This document shows, one piece after another, positions 42,686 through 50,627 of a DNA stretch of 64,000 nucleotides. The stretch's first letter is position 1. Each line of letters opens with the position of its first letter. Source of the DNA: Labilibaculum sp. (GTDB taxonomy: Bacteria; Bacteroidota; Bacteroidia; Bacteroidales; Marinifilaceae). The stretch is taken from positions 2,294,001 to 2,358,000 of the forward strand of contig NZ_OY761461.1 of NCBI RefSeq assembly GCF_963664555.1, read 5' to 3'. A model generated the notes under the pieces. It did no database searches and was not told the DNA's origin. It saw only the letters and a program-made list of their open reading frames with translations. Position numbers and translations under genes: made by a program.

Positions 42686-43463
42686 GGAGTTTGATTCTAA
42701 TATCGGAGTTAATATCCAGTTGTAATAGTTCAGCTAAATTGCCTTTGTTTATCGCTATTTCCAGTAATCCTGACGAGTTGAAGAGCGCCAGGAAATCACC
42801 TTCAGAAGTTTCGTGGTAGTTCTGGTTGATTTTAGTAATCCGGTAGTGGTTGCTTTGTACCAAAATTTCAAAATCTCTTTCCTGACGGACAGATTCAAAC
42901 AATTCTTTTGAAATATTTGTGGTTATATTCCCATACGAATCAATATAAATGATTTGTCCGGTAATTGTTCCTTTCTGAATTAACGCGCGGATTGGAACCA
43001 ATCGGTACAATTCTTTATGGATGGATCCCAGTTTTGAAAGATTGTTGTATTTAATAATGTGGGAAGCCGCTTTGGCGAATACATCCAGTTCCGGAAAAGT
43101 ATGAAATTGATCTTCCTTTTCAATATTTTCGATGCGTACAATTTCTTCAGGATCGCCTTTCATTACCAGGCTAAAAATACCATTGTCGGCACCAATAAAA
43201 TAATGATCCTGATATTTTACAACTACGTGCGGATGTTCCGGTGTTTCTTCTGATTTAACTCCAATAATATGAATACTTCCTTTTGGAAAATGGACAAAGG
43301 CATTTTTTATAATAAAAGATGTCTGAGATATATTGTAGTTATCAACATTGTGACTTAAATCGACCAATTGTGCTCCCGGACAGATAGATAAGAGGCGACC
43401 CTTAAGTGCCCCCAGATAGTAATCGCGGTGCTGCCAATCGGTAGTTAAACTTATTATTGTCAT
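42675..43463 (-). CDS. S-adenosylmethionine hydroxide adenosyltransferase family (DUF62)
   Basis: This 262-residue protein belongs to the DUF62/SalL-like family. Most members hydrolyse SAM to adenosine and methionine; a few are halogenases. The N-terminal signature TTDWQHRDYYLGALKG, QLVDLSHNVDNY, GADNGIFSL, YIDSYGNITTNI and the C-terminal SSGLLEIAINKGNLAELL are family-like. The Asp/Arg/His set of hydroxide adenosyltransferases cannot be verified by eye. It overlaps the ABM-like gene by 11 bp and diverges from phoH. Confidence 0.9.
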   Translation of the reverse strand: MTIISLTTDWQHRDYYLGALKGRLLSICPGAQLVDLSHNVDNYNISQTSFIIKNAFVHFPKGSIHIIGVKSEETPEHPHVVVKYQDHYFIGADNGIFSLVMKGDPEEIVRIENIEKEDQFHTFPELDVFAKAASHIIKYNNLSKLGSIHKELYRLVPIRALIQKGTITGQIIYIDSYGNITTNISKELFESVRQERDFEILVQSNHYRITKINQNYHETSEGDFLALFNSSGLLEIAINKGNLAELLQLDINSDIRIKLHDH

Positions 43464-43599
43464 AAATGGATCTAATTTTAAAGAGAAAGAGGTTTACTGC
43501 AAACGAAAATATATTCATATTTCTCTTAGGTACAGCTAAACAAATCAGAATAAATAATTAATTTGTAGACTCAAAAGTAATGAATATTGTACGGAATAT

Positions 43600-44574
43600 A
43601 TGATTGAAAAGAGCATATCTTTAGGGGTAATTGATCCTCTTGAATTTTATGGAATTAATAATTCAAAATTGGTCGTTTTAAAGGAGATGTTTCCAAAATT
43701 GAATATTGTAGGGAGAGGGAATGAAATATTTGCCAGCGGCGAAGAAAAGATTCTGAATTTATTTGAAATGAAAGTGAATCTTTTGATTCAGCACTACAAC
43801 CAATACAACGTTCTTACGCTGGCCAATATAAAACGAATTGTGTTGGAAAATACTCCGGATATACAGAATCCTGATGATCCTAAAAGCGTTATTCTTTTTG
43901 GTAATAATGGGAAAATTATTCGTGCCCGCACTGCTAATCAAAAAAAGCTGGTCGAAAAATCGGCAAAAAACGATATGATTTTTGCTGTTGGTCCTGCCGG
44001 ATCGGGAAAAACCTATACTGCAATTGCCTTGGCTGTTAAAGCCCTGCGTAATTCTGAGGTGAGAAAGATTATTTTGAGTCGGCCTGCAGTGGAGGCAGGA
44101 GAGAATCTGGGTTTCCTTCCCGGAGATTTAAAAGAGAAAATTGATCCTTATTTACAGCCCTTATATGATGCTTTGCTGGATATGATTCCGCCACGTAAAC
44201 TAGCCGATTATCTGGAAGCAGAAATTATTCAAATTGCCCCCTTGGCTTATATGCGCGGAAGAACTTTGAACGAGGCTTTTGTTATTTTAGATGAGGCACA
44301 AAATACCACAACCAAGCAGTTAAAAATGTTTTTAACCCGTATGGGAACCAGTGGTAAGTTTATGATTACAGGCGATATCACGCAAATAGATTTGCCCAGA
44401 AAACAACAATCCGGATTGGTTCAGGCCTTTCGGATTTTAAAGGACATCAAAGGAATAGCAATGGTTGAGTTTGATAAATCGGATATAATTCGACACCGAT
44501 TGGTGAAAGAGATTGTAGCAGCCTACGAAATTGAAGAGGAAAAGGAAGAAAAAAAGAGGGAGAAAAAGGAATAA
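43600..44574 (+). CDS. PhoH family ATPase
   Basis: This 324-residue PhoH-like P-loop ATPase has Walker A GPAGSGKTYTAIAL, Walker B VILDEAQNTTTKQLKMFLTRMG and MITGDITQIDLP. RPAVEAGENLGFLPGDLKEKIDPYLQPLYDAL, seen across ~165-195, is also diagnostic. The N-terminal ~100 residues match the KH-like lead region of PhoH/PhoL proteins, and the C-terminus is a charged Glu/Lys tail. It probably acts on RNA. purC follows after 60 bp on the same strand. Confidence 0.94.
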   Translation: MIEKSISLGVIDPLEFYGINNSKLVVLKEMFPKLNIVGRGNEIFASGEEKILNLFEMKVNLLIQHYNQYNVLTLANIKRIVLENTPDIQNPDDPKSVILFGNNGKIIRARTANQKKLVEKSAKNDMIFAVGPAGSGKTYTAIALAVKALRNSEVRKIILSRPAVEAGENLGFLPGDLKEKIDPYLQPLYDALLDMIPPRKLADYLEAEIIQIAPLAYMRGRTLNEAFVILDEAQNTTTKQLKMFLTRMGTSGKFMITGDITQIDLPRKQQSGLVQAFRILKDIKGIAMVEFDKSDIIRHRLVKEIVAAYEIEEEKEEKKREKKE

Positions 44575-44634
44575 ATCGATTATCTTCGCGCTTAAATATA
44601 AACCGTTTTATAAATTATTAGAATTTTTGGAGCA

Positions 44635-45585
44635 ATGAAAGAAGCAATTGTTAAAACAGATTTTAATTTCCCGAATCAAAAGAATCTTTACGTAGGTAAG
44701 GTAAGAGACGTTTATAATATTAACGATGAGTATCTTGCTATGGTTGTTTCTGATCGTATTTCAGCTTTTGATGTTGTATTACCTGAAGGTATTCCTTTTA
44801 AGGGACAGGTATTGAATCAAATTGCTACCCGCTTTTTAGATGCAACATCCGATATCGTTCCAAACTGGAAAATTGCGACTCCTGATCCAATGGTAACAAT
44901 TGGTCATATGGCTGAGCCATTTATGGTTGAGATGGTAATTAGAGGATATTTAACCGGTCATGCATGGAGAGAATACAAAGCAGGAAAACGTATGCTTTGC
45001 GGTGTCTCATTGCCTGAAGGAATGAAAGAAAATCAGAAATTCGAAAAACCGATCATCACGCCAACTACTAAGGCTATGGAAGGTCACGATGAAGATATTT
45101 CCAGGGAAGAAATTTTAAAACAAGGCATTGTATCTGAAGAGGATTACGAGATGCTTGAAAAATATACTCAGGCTTTGTTTGCCAGAGGAACTGAGATTGC
45201 TGCCGAAAAAGGTCTGATTTTGGTTGATACAAAATATGAATTTGGTAAAAAAGATGGTGTGATCTATCTGATTGATGAGATTCATACTCCGGATTCATCC
45301 CGTTACTTTTATTCGGAAGGATATGCTGAGCGTTTGGCTAAGAATGAGCCGCAAAAGCAATTGTCGAAAGAGTTTGTTCGCGAATGGCTGATGGAGAATG
45401 GTTTTCAAGGTAAAGAGGGACAAAAAGTGCCCGAAATGACTGAAGAAAAAGTAAATCAGATTTCGGAGCGTTACATTGAGTTGTACGAGCAGATTATTGG
45501 AGAGAAATTTATTAAAGCAGATGCAAAAGATATTAATGCCAGAATCGAAAAGAATATTTCAGATTGCCTGAAGACTTTGAAATAG
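44635..45585 (+). CDS. purC: Phosphoribosylaminoimidazole-succinocarboxamide synthase
   Basis: PurC joins aspartate to CAIR with ATP in purine synthesis. Motifs are GKVRDVYNI near the N-terminus, [47 protein letters not shown] and [15 protein letters not shown]. The 316-residue length is that of the longer Bacteroidota/yeast-like form compared with the ~240-residue form. It is downstream of phoH and is closed by a strong terminator. Confidence 0.97.
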   Translation: MKEAIVKTDFNFPNQKNLYVGKVRDVYNINDEYLAMVVSDRISAFDVVLPEGIPFKGQVLNQIATRFLDATSDIVPNWKIATPDPMVTIGHMAEPFMVEMVIRGYLTGHAWREYKAGKRMLCGVSLPEGMKENQKFEKPIITPTTKAMEGHDEDISREEILKQGIVSEEDYEMLEKYTQALFARGTEIAAEKGLILVDTKYEFGKKDGVIYLIDEIHTPDSSRYFYSEGYAERLAKNEPQKQLSKEFVREWLMENGFQGKEGQKVPEMTEEKVNQISERYIELYEQIIGEKFIKADAKDINARIEKNISDCLKTLK

Positions 45586-45613
45586 GTTTTAGACAATAAA
45601 AAGCAGAGTATAA

Positions 45614-45655
45614 AAAACAAAACCGAAATCCATTACAGATTTCGGTTTTGTTTTT
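45614..45655. terminator. Bidirectional terminator between purC and the SUI1-like gene
   Basis: A perfect 17-bp stem (45614-45630 with 45638-45654, core aaccgaaatc/gatttcggtt) has a 7-nt loop. A and T tracts flank it. It lies between two convergent genes. Confidence 0.93.
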
Positions 45656-45682
45656 AGATCATTTGTTTGGGGATCTATAAAA

Positions 45683-46018
45683 TCATCCGCCAACCCGTTT
45701 TACCTGATAACCTTCCGCTTTTAAAAGCTCCATAATTTTATCGCGGTGATCGCCTTGAATTAAGATTTCTCCATCTTTAGCAGAACCGCCGCCGCCACAT
45801 TTGCTTTTTAAAATTTTCCCCAATTCTTTTAAATCATCAGGCGTACCAACAAAACCTTCAATTAAAGTAACAACCTTACCTTTTCTTTGTTTTTTGTCCA
45901 GTAATACTCTTAACTTTTGTTTGTTCGGAGCTAAGGTTTCTTCTACCGATTCATCATCGTATTCGTAGTTGTAATCGGGGTTCGTTGAGTAAACGATATT
46001 TTTTTTGCTTTTTGCCAT
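45683..46018 (-). CDS. SUI1/eIF1-like translation factor (YciH type)
   Basis: This 111-residue protein ends in a SUI1 domain: LRVLLDKKQRKGKVVTLIEGFVG, DDLKELGKILKSKCGGGGSAKDGEILIQGDHRDKI and a C-terminal GYQVKRVGG. The N-terminal ~35 residues are a charged, disordered-looking tail. YciH-like proteins of bacteria are thought to affect initiation fidelity under stress. The three minus-strand genes from here to 46700 lie close together and may share a transcript. Confidence 0.93.
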   Translation of the reverse strand: MAKSKKNIVYSTNPDYNYEYDDESVEETLAPNKQKLRVLLDKKQRKGKVVTLIEGFVGTPDDLKELGKILKSKCGGGGSAKDGEILIQGDHRDKIMELLKAEGYQVKRVGG

Positions 46019-46116
46019 TTTAATAAAGTATGTTAGTAATTAGTACACAATAACTGATTAAAATGGGTATTTCACCACGAAGCACCAGTTATTTATTACT
46101 ATCAGAACAAAGATAT

Positions 46117-46320
46117 TTAAAATTTAGCTTTATAAGTTGTTCGGTTCACGAAATAGATGATGGAGCCAACAAAAGGGATGAAGACAACCAGTAGAATCCA
46201 TATAAGTCTGTTGATTCCTAATAAATCCCGTCGGAGGATATCAACAATTGCGATTACCGGAAGTAAAATTCCTATGAGTTTGGTTAATAGCCAAATGTCA
46301 AATAGTATGGATAAGATCAT
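46117..46320 (-). CDS. PLDc_N-type small membrane protein
   Basis: This 67-residue protein has two membrane helices: LFDIWLLTKLIGILLPVIAIVDILRR (~4-29) and LIWILLVVFIPFVGSIIYFV. The layout and the WILLVVFIPFVGSIIYF stretch match the phospholipase D N-terminal domain (PLDc_N) family of free-standing small proteins. The frame extends upstream to 46389, over the DksA-like gene, but ATG 46320 gives the natural start. Function is unknown. Confidence 0.8.
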   Translation of the reverse strand: MILSILFDIWLLTKLIGILLPVIAIVDILRRDLLGINRLIWILLVVFIPFVGSIIYFVNRTTYKAKF

Positions 46321-46364
46321 TATTTTTTTTATTTGTGAAATGCTGGTGCAAAACTTGAATGTAA

Positions 46365-46700
46365 TTATTTGCCGGCACAATCTACACATTTCTTACTTTC
46401 AGGCATAATCATGATTCTTCCGATGGGAATAGTTATTCCACATTTTATGCATTTCCCAAAATCATCCGAATCAATATTCTTGAAAGATTCTTTTAATGCT
46501 GAAAGCTGAATTTCCTTTTTACGCAAAGCTGCCTCATTCACACTCTTGTTGTTTATTGCATCCATTCGGCTAACTCTGCCAATGGCACAATCCGGCGAAA
46601 TAGGTTGGGTTAAATCCTTTAGAATTACAATTTCATTTTCAAGTCTTAAAATTCTATCGATAATTTGTATTACGATTTGAATTCTATTTTTATCAGGCAT
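46365..46700 (-). CDS. TraR/DksA-type zinc-finger protein
   Basis: This 111-residue protein has a C-terminal zinc finger (CIKCGITIPIGRIMIMPESKKCVDC, within ~82-108) and a helical hairpin before it (ALRKKEIQLSALKESFKNI). This is the DksA/TraR layout, in which the coiled coil enters the RNA polymerase secondary channel. The acidic tip DxxDxA of DksA is not obvious in the coiled coil (only SDDFGKC near the finger), so a DksA-like effect on polymerase is uncertain. The N-terminal helix carries IVIQIIDRILRLENEIVILKD (at ~9-29). Confidence 0.82.
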   Translation of the reverse strand: MPDKNRIQIVIQIIDRILRLENEIVILKDLTQPISPDCAIGRVSRMDAINNKSVNEAALRKKEIQLSALKESFKNIDSDDFGKCIKCGITIPIGRIMIMPESKKCVDCAGK

Positions 46701-46995
46701 AAATTACTGTTGTATTGAAGATCAAATTAAAAGAATAAAGGTAGAATTAAAAAGTATTTTGTTCTTTCCGTATCGTTGTGAATGATTTATTTCGTTGACT
46801 ATTTAGATTCATTCTAAAGTATTTTAGCAGGCTAATTTATATGTATTTGGCTAGGCTGGAATCCTACTTCTTTATACTTTTGAATTGTAAATATGTGCTG
46901 TAATATCAGTATGGAATCGATTGCGAATCAGATCTTTTGAGTTGTGGTGTTGCAGTTGTTTAGCATTTTATTCATTCATTTATTTAAGAAAAGTA
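46701..46995. other. 295-bp divergent region before nfnA
   Basis: This stretch lies between the divergent DksA-like and nfnA genes. It is AT-rich with no ORF of note. A frame opening at 46921 extends nfnA upstream, but the ATG at 46996 is the natural start. Confidence 0.5.
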
Positions 46996-47814
46996 ATGAA
47001 CAAGATAGTTGAAAAAGAGAATTTTTCAGAAAAAGTAGTGAAAATTGTGGTTGAGGCACCTTTAATTGCTAAGGCCCGCAAACCGGGTAATTTTGTAATT
47101 GTACGGGTAGGTGAAAAAGGGGAACGTATCCCTTTGACCATTGCTGGTGCTGATGTTTCCAGGGGAACCATTACCATTATCGTTCAGAAAATGGGCGTGT
47201 CATCTATTAAGCTGTGTCAGCTTGAAGTTGGAGATTATGTAACCGATTTGGTAGGCCCGCTGGGTAAACCAACCGAAATACATAAGGTTGGCACGGTGCT
47301 TTGCTGCGGTGGCGGTGTTGGTGTTGCACCACTGCTTCCAATTGTTGAAGGATACAAAAAAGCGGGTAATCGTGTCATTACTGTTATTGCAGCAAGATCA
47401 AAAGATCTGTTGATTCTGGAGGAAGAAATGCGCAAACATTCTGATGAGCTGATCGTGATGACTGACGACGGATCGCATGGAAGAAAAGGTTTGGTTACTG
47501 AAGGTATGGAAGAGGTTATTAAGCGTGAAAAAGTGGATGAGTGTATCACCATTGGTCCTGCTGTAATGATGAAATTCTGTTCTTTGCTGACCAAGAAATA
47601 TGAAATTCCTACTATGGCGAGTTTGAATAGTATTATGGTTGACGGAACCGGTATGTGCGGAGCATGCAGAGTTACCGTTGATGGTAAAACTAAATTTACT
47701 TGCGTAGATGGACCTGAGTTTGATGCGCATAAAATTGATTTTGACGAAATGATGTCGAGATTAGGAGGTTACAAGGAAGAAGAAAATGACAAAATGGATC
47801 ATTTTCAAAATTAA
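46996..47814 (+). CDS. NfnA-like ferredoxin-NADP+ reductase subunit (sulfide dehydrogenase type)
   Basis: This 272-residue FAD/[2Fe-2S] subunit is related to dihydroorotate dehydrogenase B electron-transfer protein. FAD contacts are in RIPLTIAGAD, the NAD site in CCGGGVGVAPLLPIVEGYK, and the [2Fe-2S] cysteines in GTGMCGACRVTVDGKTKFTC near the C-terminus. In NfnAB it takes electrons from NADH and works with the large subunit in flavin-based bifurcation with ferredoxin and NADP+. The older name is sulfide dehydrogenase beta subunit. The large subunit starts 23 bp downstream. Confidence 0.88.
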   Translation: MNKIVEKENFSEKVVKIVVEAPLIAKARKPGNFVIVRVGEKGERIPLTIAGADVSRGTITIIVQKMGVSSIKLCQLEVGDYVTDLVGPLGKPTEIHKVGTVLCCGGGVGVAPLLPIVEGYKKAGNRVITVIAARSKDLLILEEEMRKHSDELIVMTDDGSHGRKGLVTEGMEEVIKREKVDECITIGPAVMMKFCSLLTKKYEIPTMASLNSIMVDGTGMCGACRVTVDGKTKFTCVDGPEFDAHKIDFDEMMSRLGGYKEEENDKMDHFQN

Positions 47815-47837
47815 TCAACTAAAGACAAAACAGGACA

Positions 47838-49340
47838 ATGGAAAGGTCTGAAGAATATATAAAAAACGAGCGTAAACAAGAGTGGAGAGTCGAACTTCAA
47901 AAACTGACAAAAGCCAAAGATCGTATGGCGATTGAAAGGGTGGAGATGACAGAAATGGCTCCTGAAGAGCGAATTAAATCTCAGCGCGTTGAGGTGAATG
48001 TAGGTCTGACTAAAGAGCAGGCAATGTTAGAGGCAACACGTTGTATGGATTGCGTAAATCCAACTTGTATGGAAGGCTGTCCGGTAAGTATCAATATTCC
48101 CAAATTTATTAAAAATATTGAACGCGGAAACATTTTGGAGGCAGCAGCGGTTTTAAAAGAAACCAGTGCGTTACCAGCTGTTTGTGGTCGTGTTTGCCCG
48201 CAGGAAGTTCAATGTGAACAGAGATGCTTTTATGTTGAGAAATTGAATCTGCCTTCTGTGGCAATTGGTCATTTGGAGCGTTTTGCCGCTGATTTTGAAA
48301 GAGAATCCGGTGTAATTTCTGTTCCTGAATTGGCAGAATCAAATGGTGTTAAAGTAGCTGTTATCGGTTCCGGACCATCAGGTTTGTCTTTTGCCGGCGA
48401 TATGGCTAAATTGGGTTACGATGTAACTGTTTTCGAAGCACTTCACGAAATTGGTGGTGTTTTAAAATATGGTATTCCTGAATTCCGTTTGCCAAATGCT
48501 GTTGTTGATGTAGAAATTGAAAATTTACGCCGGATGGGTGTGAAATTCATCACCAACTATATTGTAGGCCAAACCGCAAGTTTAGATGATTTAAGAGAAG
48601 AAGGATATAAAGCATTTTATGTAGGTAGCGGTGCTGGCTTGCCTCGTTTCATGAATATTCCTGGTGAAAATTCGAACGGAATTATGTCATCAAATGAGTA
48701 TTTAACCCGTGTAAATTTGATGGGAGCTGATTCGGAAGAATCGGATACGCCAATATTGCGTGGTAAAAATGTTGTGGTTGTTGGCGGTGGTAACACTGCT
48801 ATGGATTCGGTTCGTACTGCAAAACGATTAGGTGCCGAAAGAGCAATTATTGTTTACCGTCGTTCTGAAGAAGAAATGCCTGCACGTGTTGAGGAAGTTC
48901 ATCATGCCAAACAGGAGGGAATCGAATTTCTTACCTTAACGAACCCAATTGAATACATTGCTGACGAAAATAGTCGTGTGAAGCAAATCAAGGTTCAGAA
49001 AATGGAATTAGGTGAACCTGATGCATCGGGTAGAAGAAGACCAATTCCAATGGAAGGTTCTGAATATACGATTGATGCAACTGTAGTTGTGGTTGCTGTA
49101 GGAGTTTCTCCAAATCCATTGATTCCAAATTCGGTGGAAGGCTTGGAGGTTTCGAAATGGGGAACGATTGAAGTTGTTAAAGATAAAATGCAATCATCAA
49201 TTCCTGAAGTATTTGCAGGTGGAGATATTGTTCGCGGTGGTGCTACTGTTATTCTTGCAATGGGAGATGGCAGAAAAGCGGCTAAAAACATGAATATCTA
49301 TTTGCAGGAAAAATATTTATCCAATAAAGTGGAACACTAA
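47838..49340 (+). CDS. NfnB/GltA-like NADPH-binding flavin iron-sulfur subunit
   Basis: This 500-residue protein is the glutamate-synthase small-subunit type found as NfnB. The N-terminal FeS cysteines are in CMDCVNPTCMEGCPVSINIPKFI and CGRVCPQEVQCEQRC. An FAD Rossmann motif GSGPSGLSFAGDMA and KYGIPEFRLP follow, then the NADP site VVVGGGNTAMDSVRTAKRLGAE. It ends with FAGGDIVRGGATVILAMGDGRKAA. Together with the upstream gene it should form a transhydrogenase linking ferredoxin, NADH and NADPH pools. Annotation as glutamate synthase would be misleading without the large GltB subunit, which is absent here. Confidence 0.88.
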   Translation: MERSEEYIKNERKQEWRVELQKLTKAKDRMAIERVEMTEMAPEERIKSQRVEVNVGLTKEQAMLEATRCMDCVNPTCMEGCPVSINIPKFIKNIERGNILEAAAVLKETSALPAVCGRVCPQEVQCEQRCFYVEKLNLPSVAIGHLERFAADFERESGVISVPELAESNGVKVAVIGSGPSGLSFAGDMAKLGYDVTVFEALHEIGGVLKYGIPEFRLPNAVVDVEIENLRRMGVKFITNYIVGQTASLDDLREEGYKAFYVGSGAGLPRFMNIPGENSNGIMSSNEYLTRVNLMGADSEESDTPILRGKNVVVVGGGNTAMDSVRTAKRLGAERAIIVYRRSEEEMPARVEEVHHAKQEGIEFLTLTNPIEYIADENSRVKQIKVQKMELGEPDASGRRRPIPMEGSEYTIDATVVVVAVGVSPNPLIPNSVEGLEVSKWGTIEVVKDKMQSSIPEVFAGGDIVRGGATVILAMGDGRKAAKNMNIYLQEKYLSNKVEH

Positions 49341-49352
49341 AAATTAGAAAAA

Positions 49353-49811
49353 ATGAAAGAGTTTAATTCACTTGAAGATATTTTAGATTTTGCCATTAAT
49401 GAAGAGCAAATGGCTGCTGATTTTTATACCGAACTTGCTGGTAAAATGAAACATCAGGAGATGAAGGATACTTTTGAGCAATATGCTTTGGAAGAAATCG
49501 GTCATCGCTCTAAGCTGGAAGCTATTAAAAATGGTAAAAAATATCAGGTTTCGGAGGCTAAAATTGCTGATTTAAAAATTGCTGATTATTTACTGGATGT
49601 AGATGTTGATAAAACAAATATTACTTATCAGGAAGCGTTAATTCTTGCTATGAAAAAGGAGAAAATCGCTTTTAGATTGTATAATGATCTTGCTTCTGCA
49701 GCTACAGATGAACCTTCAAAAAAATTATTCCTTATGCTTGCCCAGGAAGAAGCAAAGCATAAACTGCGTTTTGAAGTGGAATACGATAATAATATTCTAA
49801 CAGAGAATTAG
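49353..49811 (+). CDS. Ferritin-like diiron protein (rubrerythrin-type)
   Basis: This 152-residue four-helix-bundle protein has the ligand pattern of a ferritin-like diiron site: Glu in INEEQMAADFY, ExxH in ALEEIGHRSKL, Glu in MKKEKIAFRLY and ExxH in AQEEAKHKLRF. It lacks the rubredoxin domain of full rubrerythrin. It starts 12 bp after nfnB, so it is likely co-transcribed with the Nfn pair and could act in peroxide or oxygen defence with reducing power from it. A terminator follows. A paralogue with a degraded metal site lies next. Confidence 0.86.
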   Translation: MKEFNSLEDILDFAINEEQMAADFYTELAGKMKHQEMKDTFEQYALEEIGHRSKLEAIKNGKKYQVSEAKIADLKIADYLLDVDVDKTNITYQEALILAMKKEKIAFRLYNDLASAATDEPSKKLFLMLAQEEAKHKLRFEVEYDNNILTEN

Positions 49812-49830
49812 AATTGTAATAGACATACTA

Positions 49831-49864
49831 AAAAAAGTCTTGAGAAATCAAGGCTTTTTTTTTT
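49831..49864 (+). terminator. Intrinsic terminator after the ferritin-like gene
   Basis: A 13-bp stem (49831-49843 with 49848-49860, one G-T pair) has a gaaa loop and is followed by T residues. Confidence 0.88.
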
Positions 49865-49991
49865 GATTAAAAATTATTTTGTGTTGCGCATTAATATTTT
49901 GTAACTTATAAGGTCAAGCTTTAAAAAAACACACATCAATCTGAAAGAGGGTTTTAATTCGTATGAGATTATTAATTAATAAAAATTAAGA

Positions 49992-50447
49992 ATGAAAATT
50001 TTTAGGACATTTGAGGAAATTATTGATTATGCAATCGATAAAGAGATGGATGAAATAGAATTTTACTCAGAGGTTGCAAGTCGAATGGACAGGAAACATG
50101 TGAAAGGACTTTTTTGGGATATTGCTTTGGAGAAAACTGCAAGAATGCTTCGGCTGGAGAAGATGAAGGATGTGAAACCTGAATTGAACCTGGATGAAAT
50201 TAAGGATATGAAAATTACTGCTAGTCTTGAGGATGTAGATTACACCAGAAATGATTTGACCTATCAGGATGCACTGATTATTGCAATGAAAAAAGAAAAG
50301 GCAAAATTTAAATTTTATTTGAGTATGGCCGAGAGTGCTGTTAATAAGGAATGCAGAGAAACTTTTTTGGCTCTGGCTAATGATGAGGCACGACAAAAAT
50401 TGAAATTTGAAATAGAGTATGACGAACATATTTTAGTAGAGAATTGA
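49992..50447 (+). CDS. Ferritin-like paralogue with degenerate metal site
   Basis: This 151-residue protein is similar along its whole length to the preceding gene: same helices, the same YQDAL/YQEAL...AMKKEK centre, and the same end EYDEHILVEN versus EYDNNILTEN. It has lost metal ligands. The first ExxH (EIGH) has become KTAR, and the second (EAKH) EARQ, while the two other Glu positions are kept. It therefore probably does not hold a normal diiron site and may have a structural, regulatory or scavenging role. It has its own promoter region and terminator. Confidence 0.82.
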   Translation: MKIFRTFEEIIDYAIDKEMDEIEFYSEVASRMDRKHVKGLFWDIALEKTARMLRLEKMKDVKPELNLDEIKDMKITASLEDVDYTRNDLTYQDALIIAMKKEKAKFKFYLSMAESAVNKECRETFLALANDEARQKLKFEIEYDEHILVEN

Positions 50448-50486
50448 TTTGTAAAAATAATGAGGGATCGTTATTTTGAAGTAAGA

Positions 50487-50530
50487 TAAAATCGAAATTC
50501 AGGTGAAGAATTTCGATTTTACTTTTTTAC
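50487..50530 (+). terminator. Intrinsic terminator after the ferritin-like paralogue
   Basis: A 12-13 bp stem (aaaatcgaaatt 50488-50499, aatttcgatttt 50509-50520) is followed by a T run. Confidence 0.85.
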
Positions 50531-50627
50531 GGTTCAATTATTGTAGATATTTTGTTTTCCAAGCTGACTTTAGTATTTTTGTTAGTTATTACTAGTGAAC
50601 TATAAATATTTGAAATACAGATAATTA

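Noticed and set aside
47838..49340. Glutamate synthase small subunit for nitrogen assimilation
   Set aside because: No large subunit is adjacent, and the gene directly follows an NfnA-type subunit, so the Nfn transhydrogenase role is better supported.
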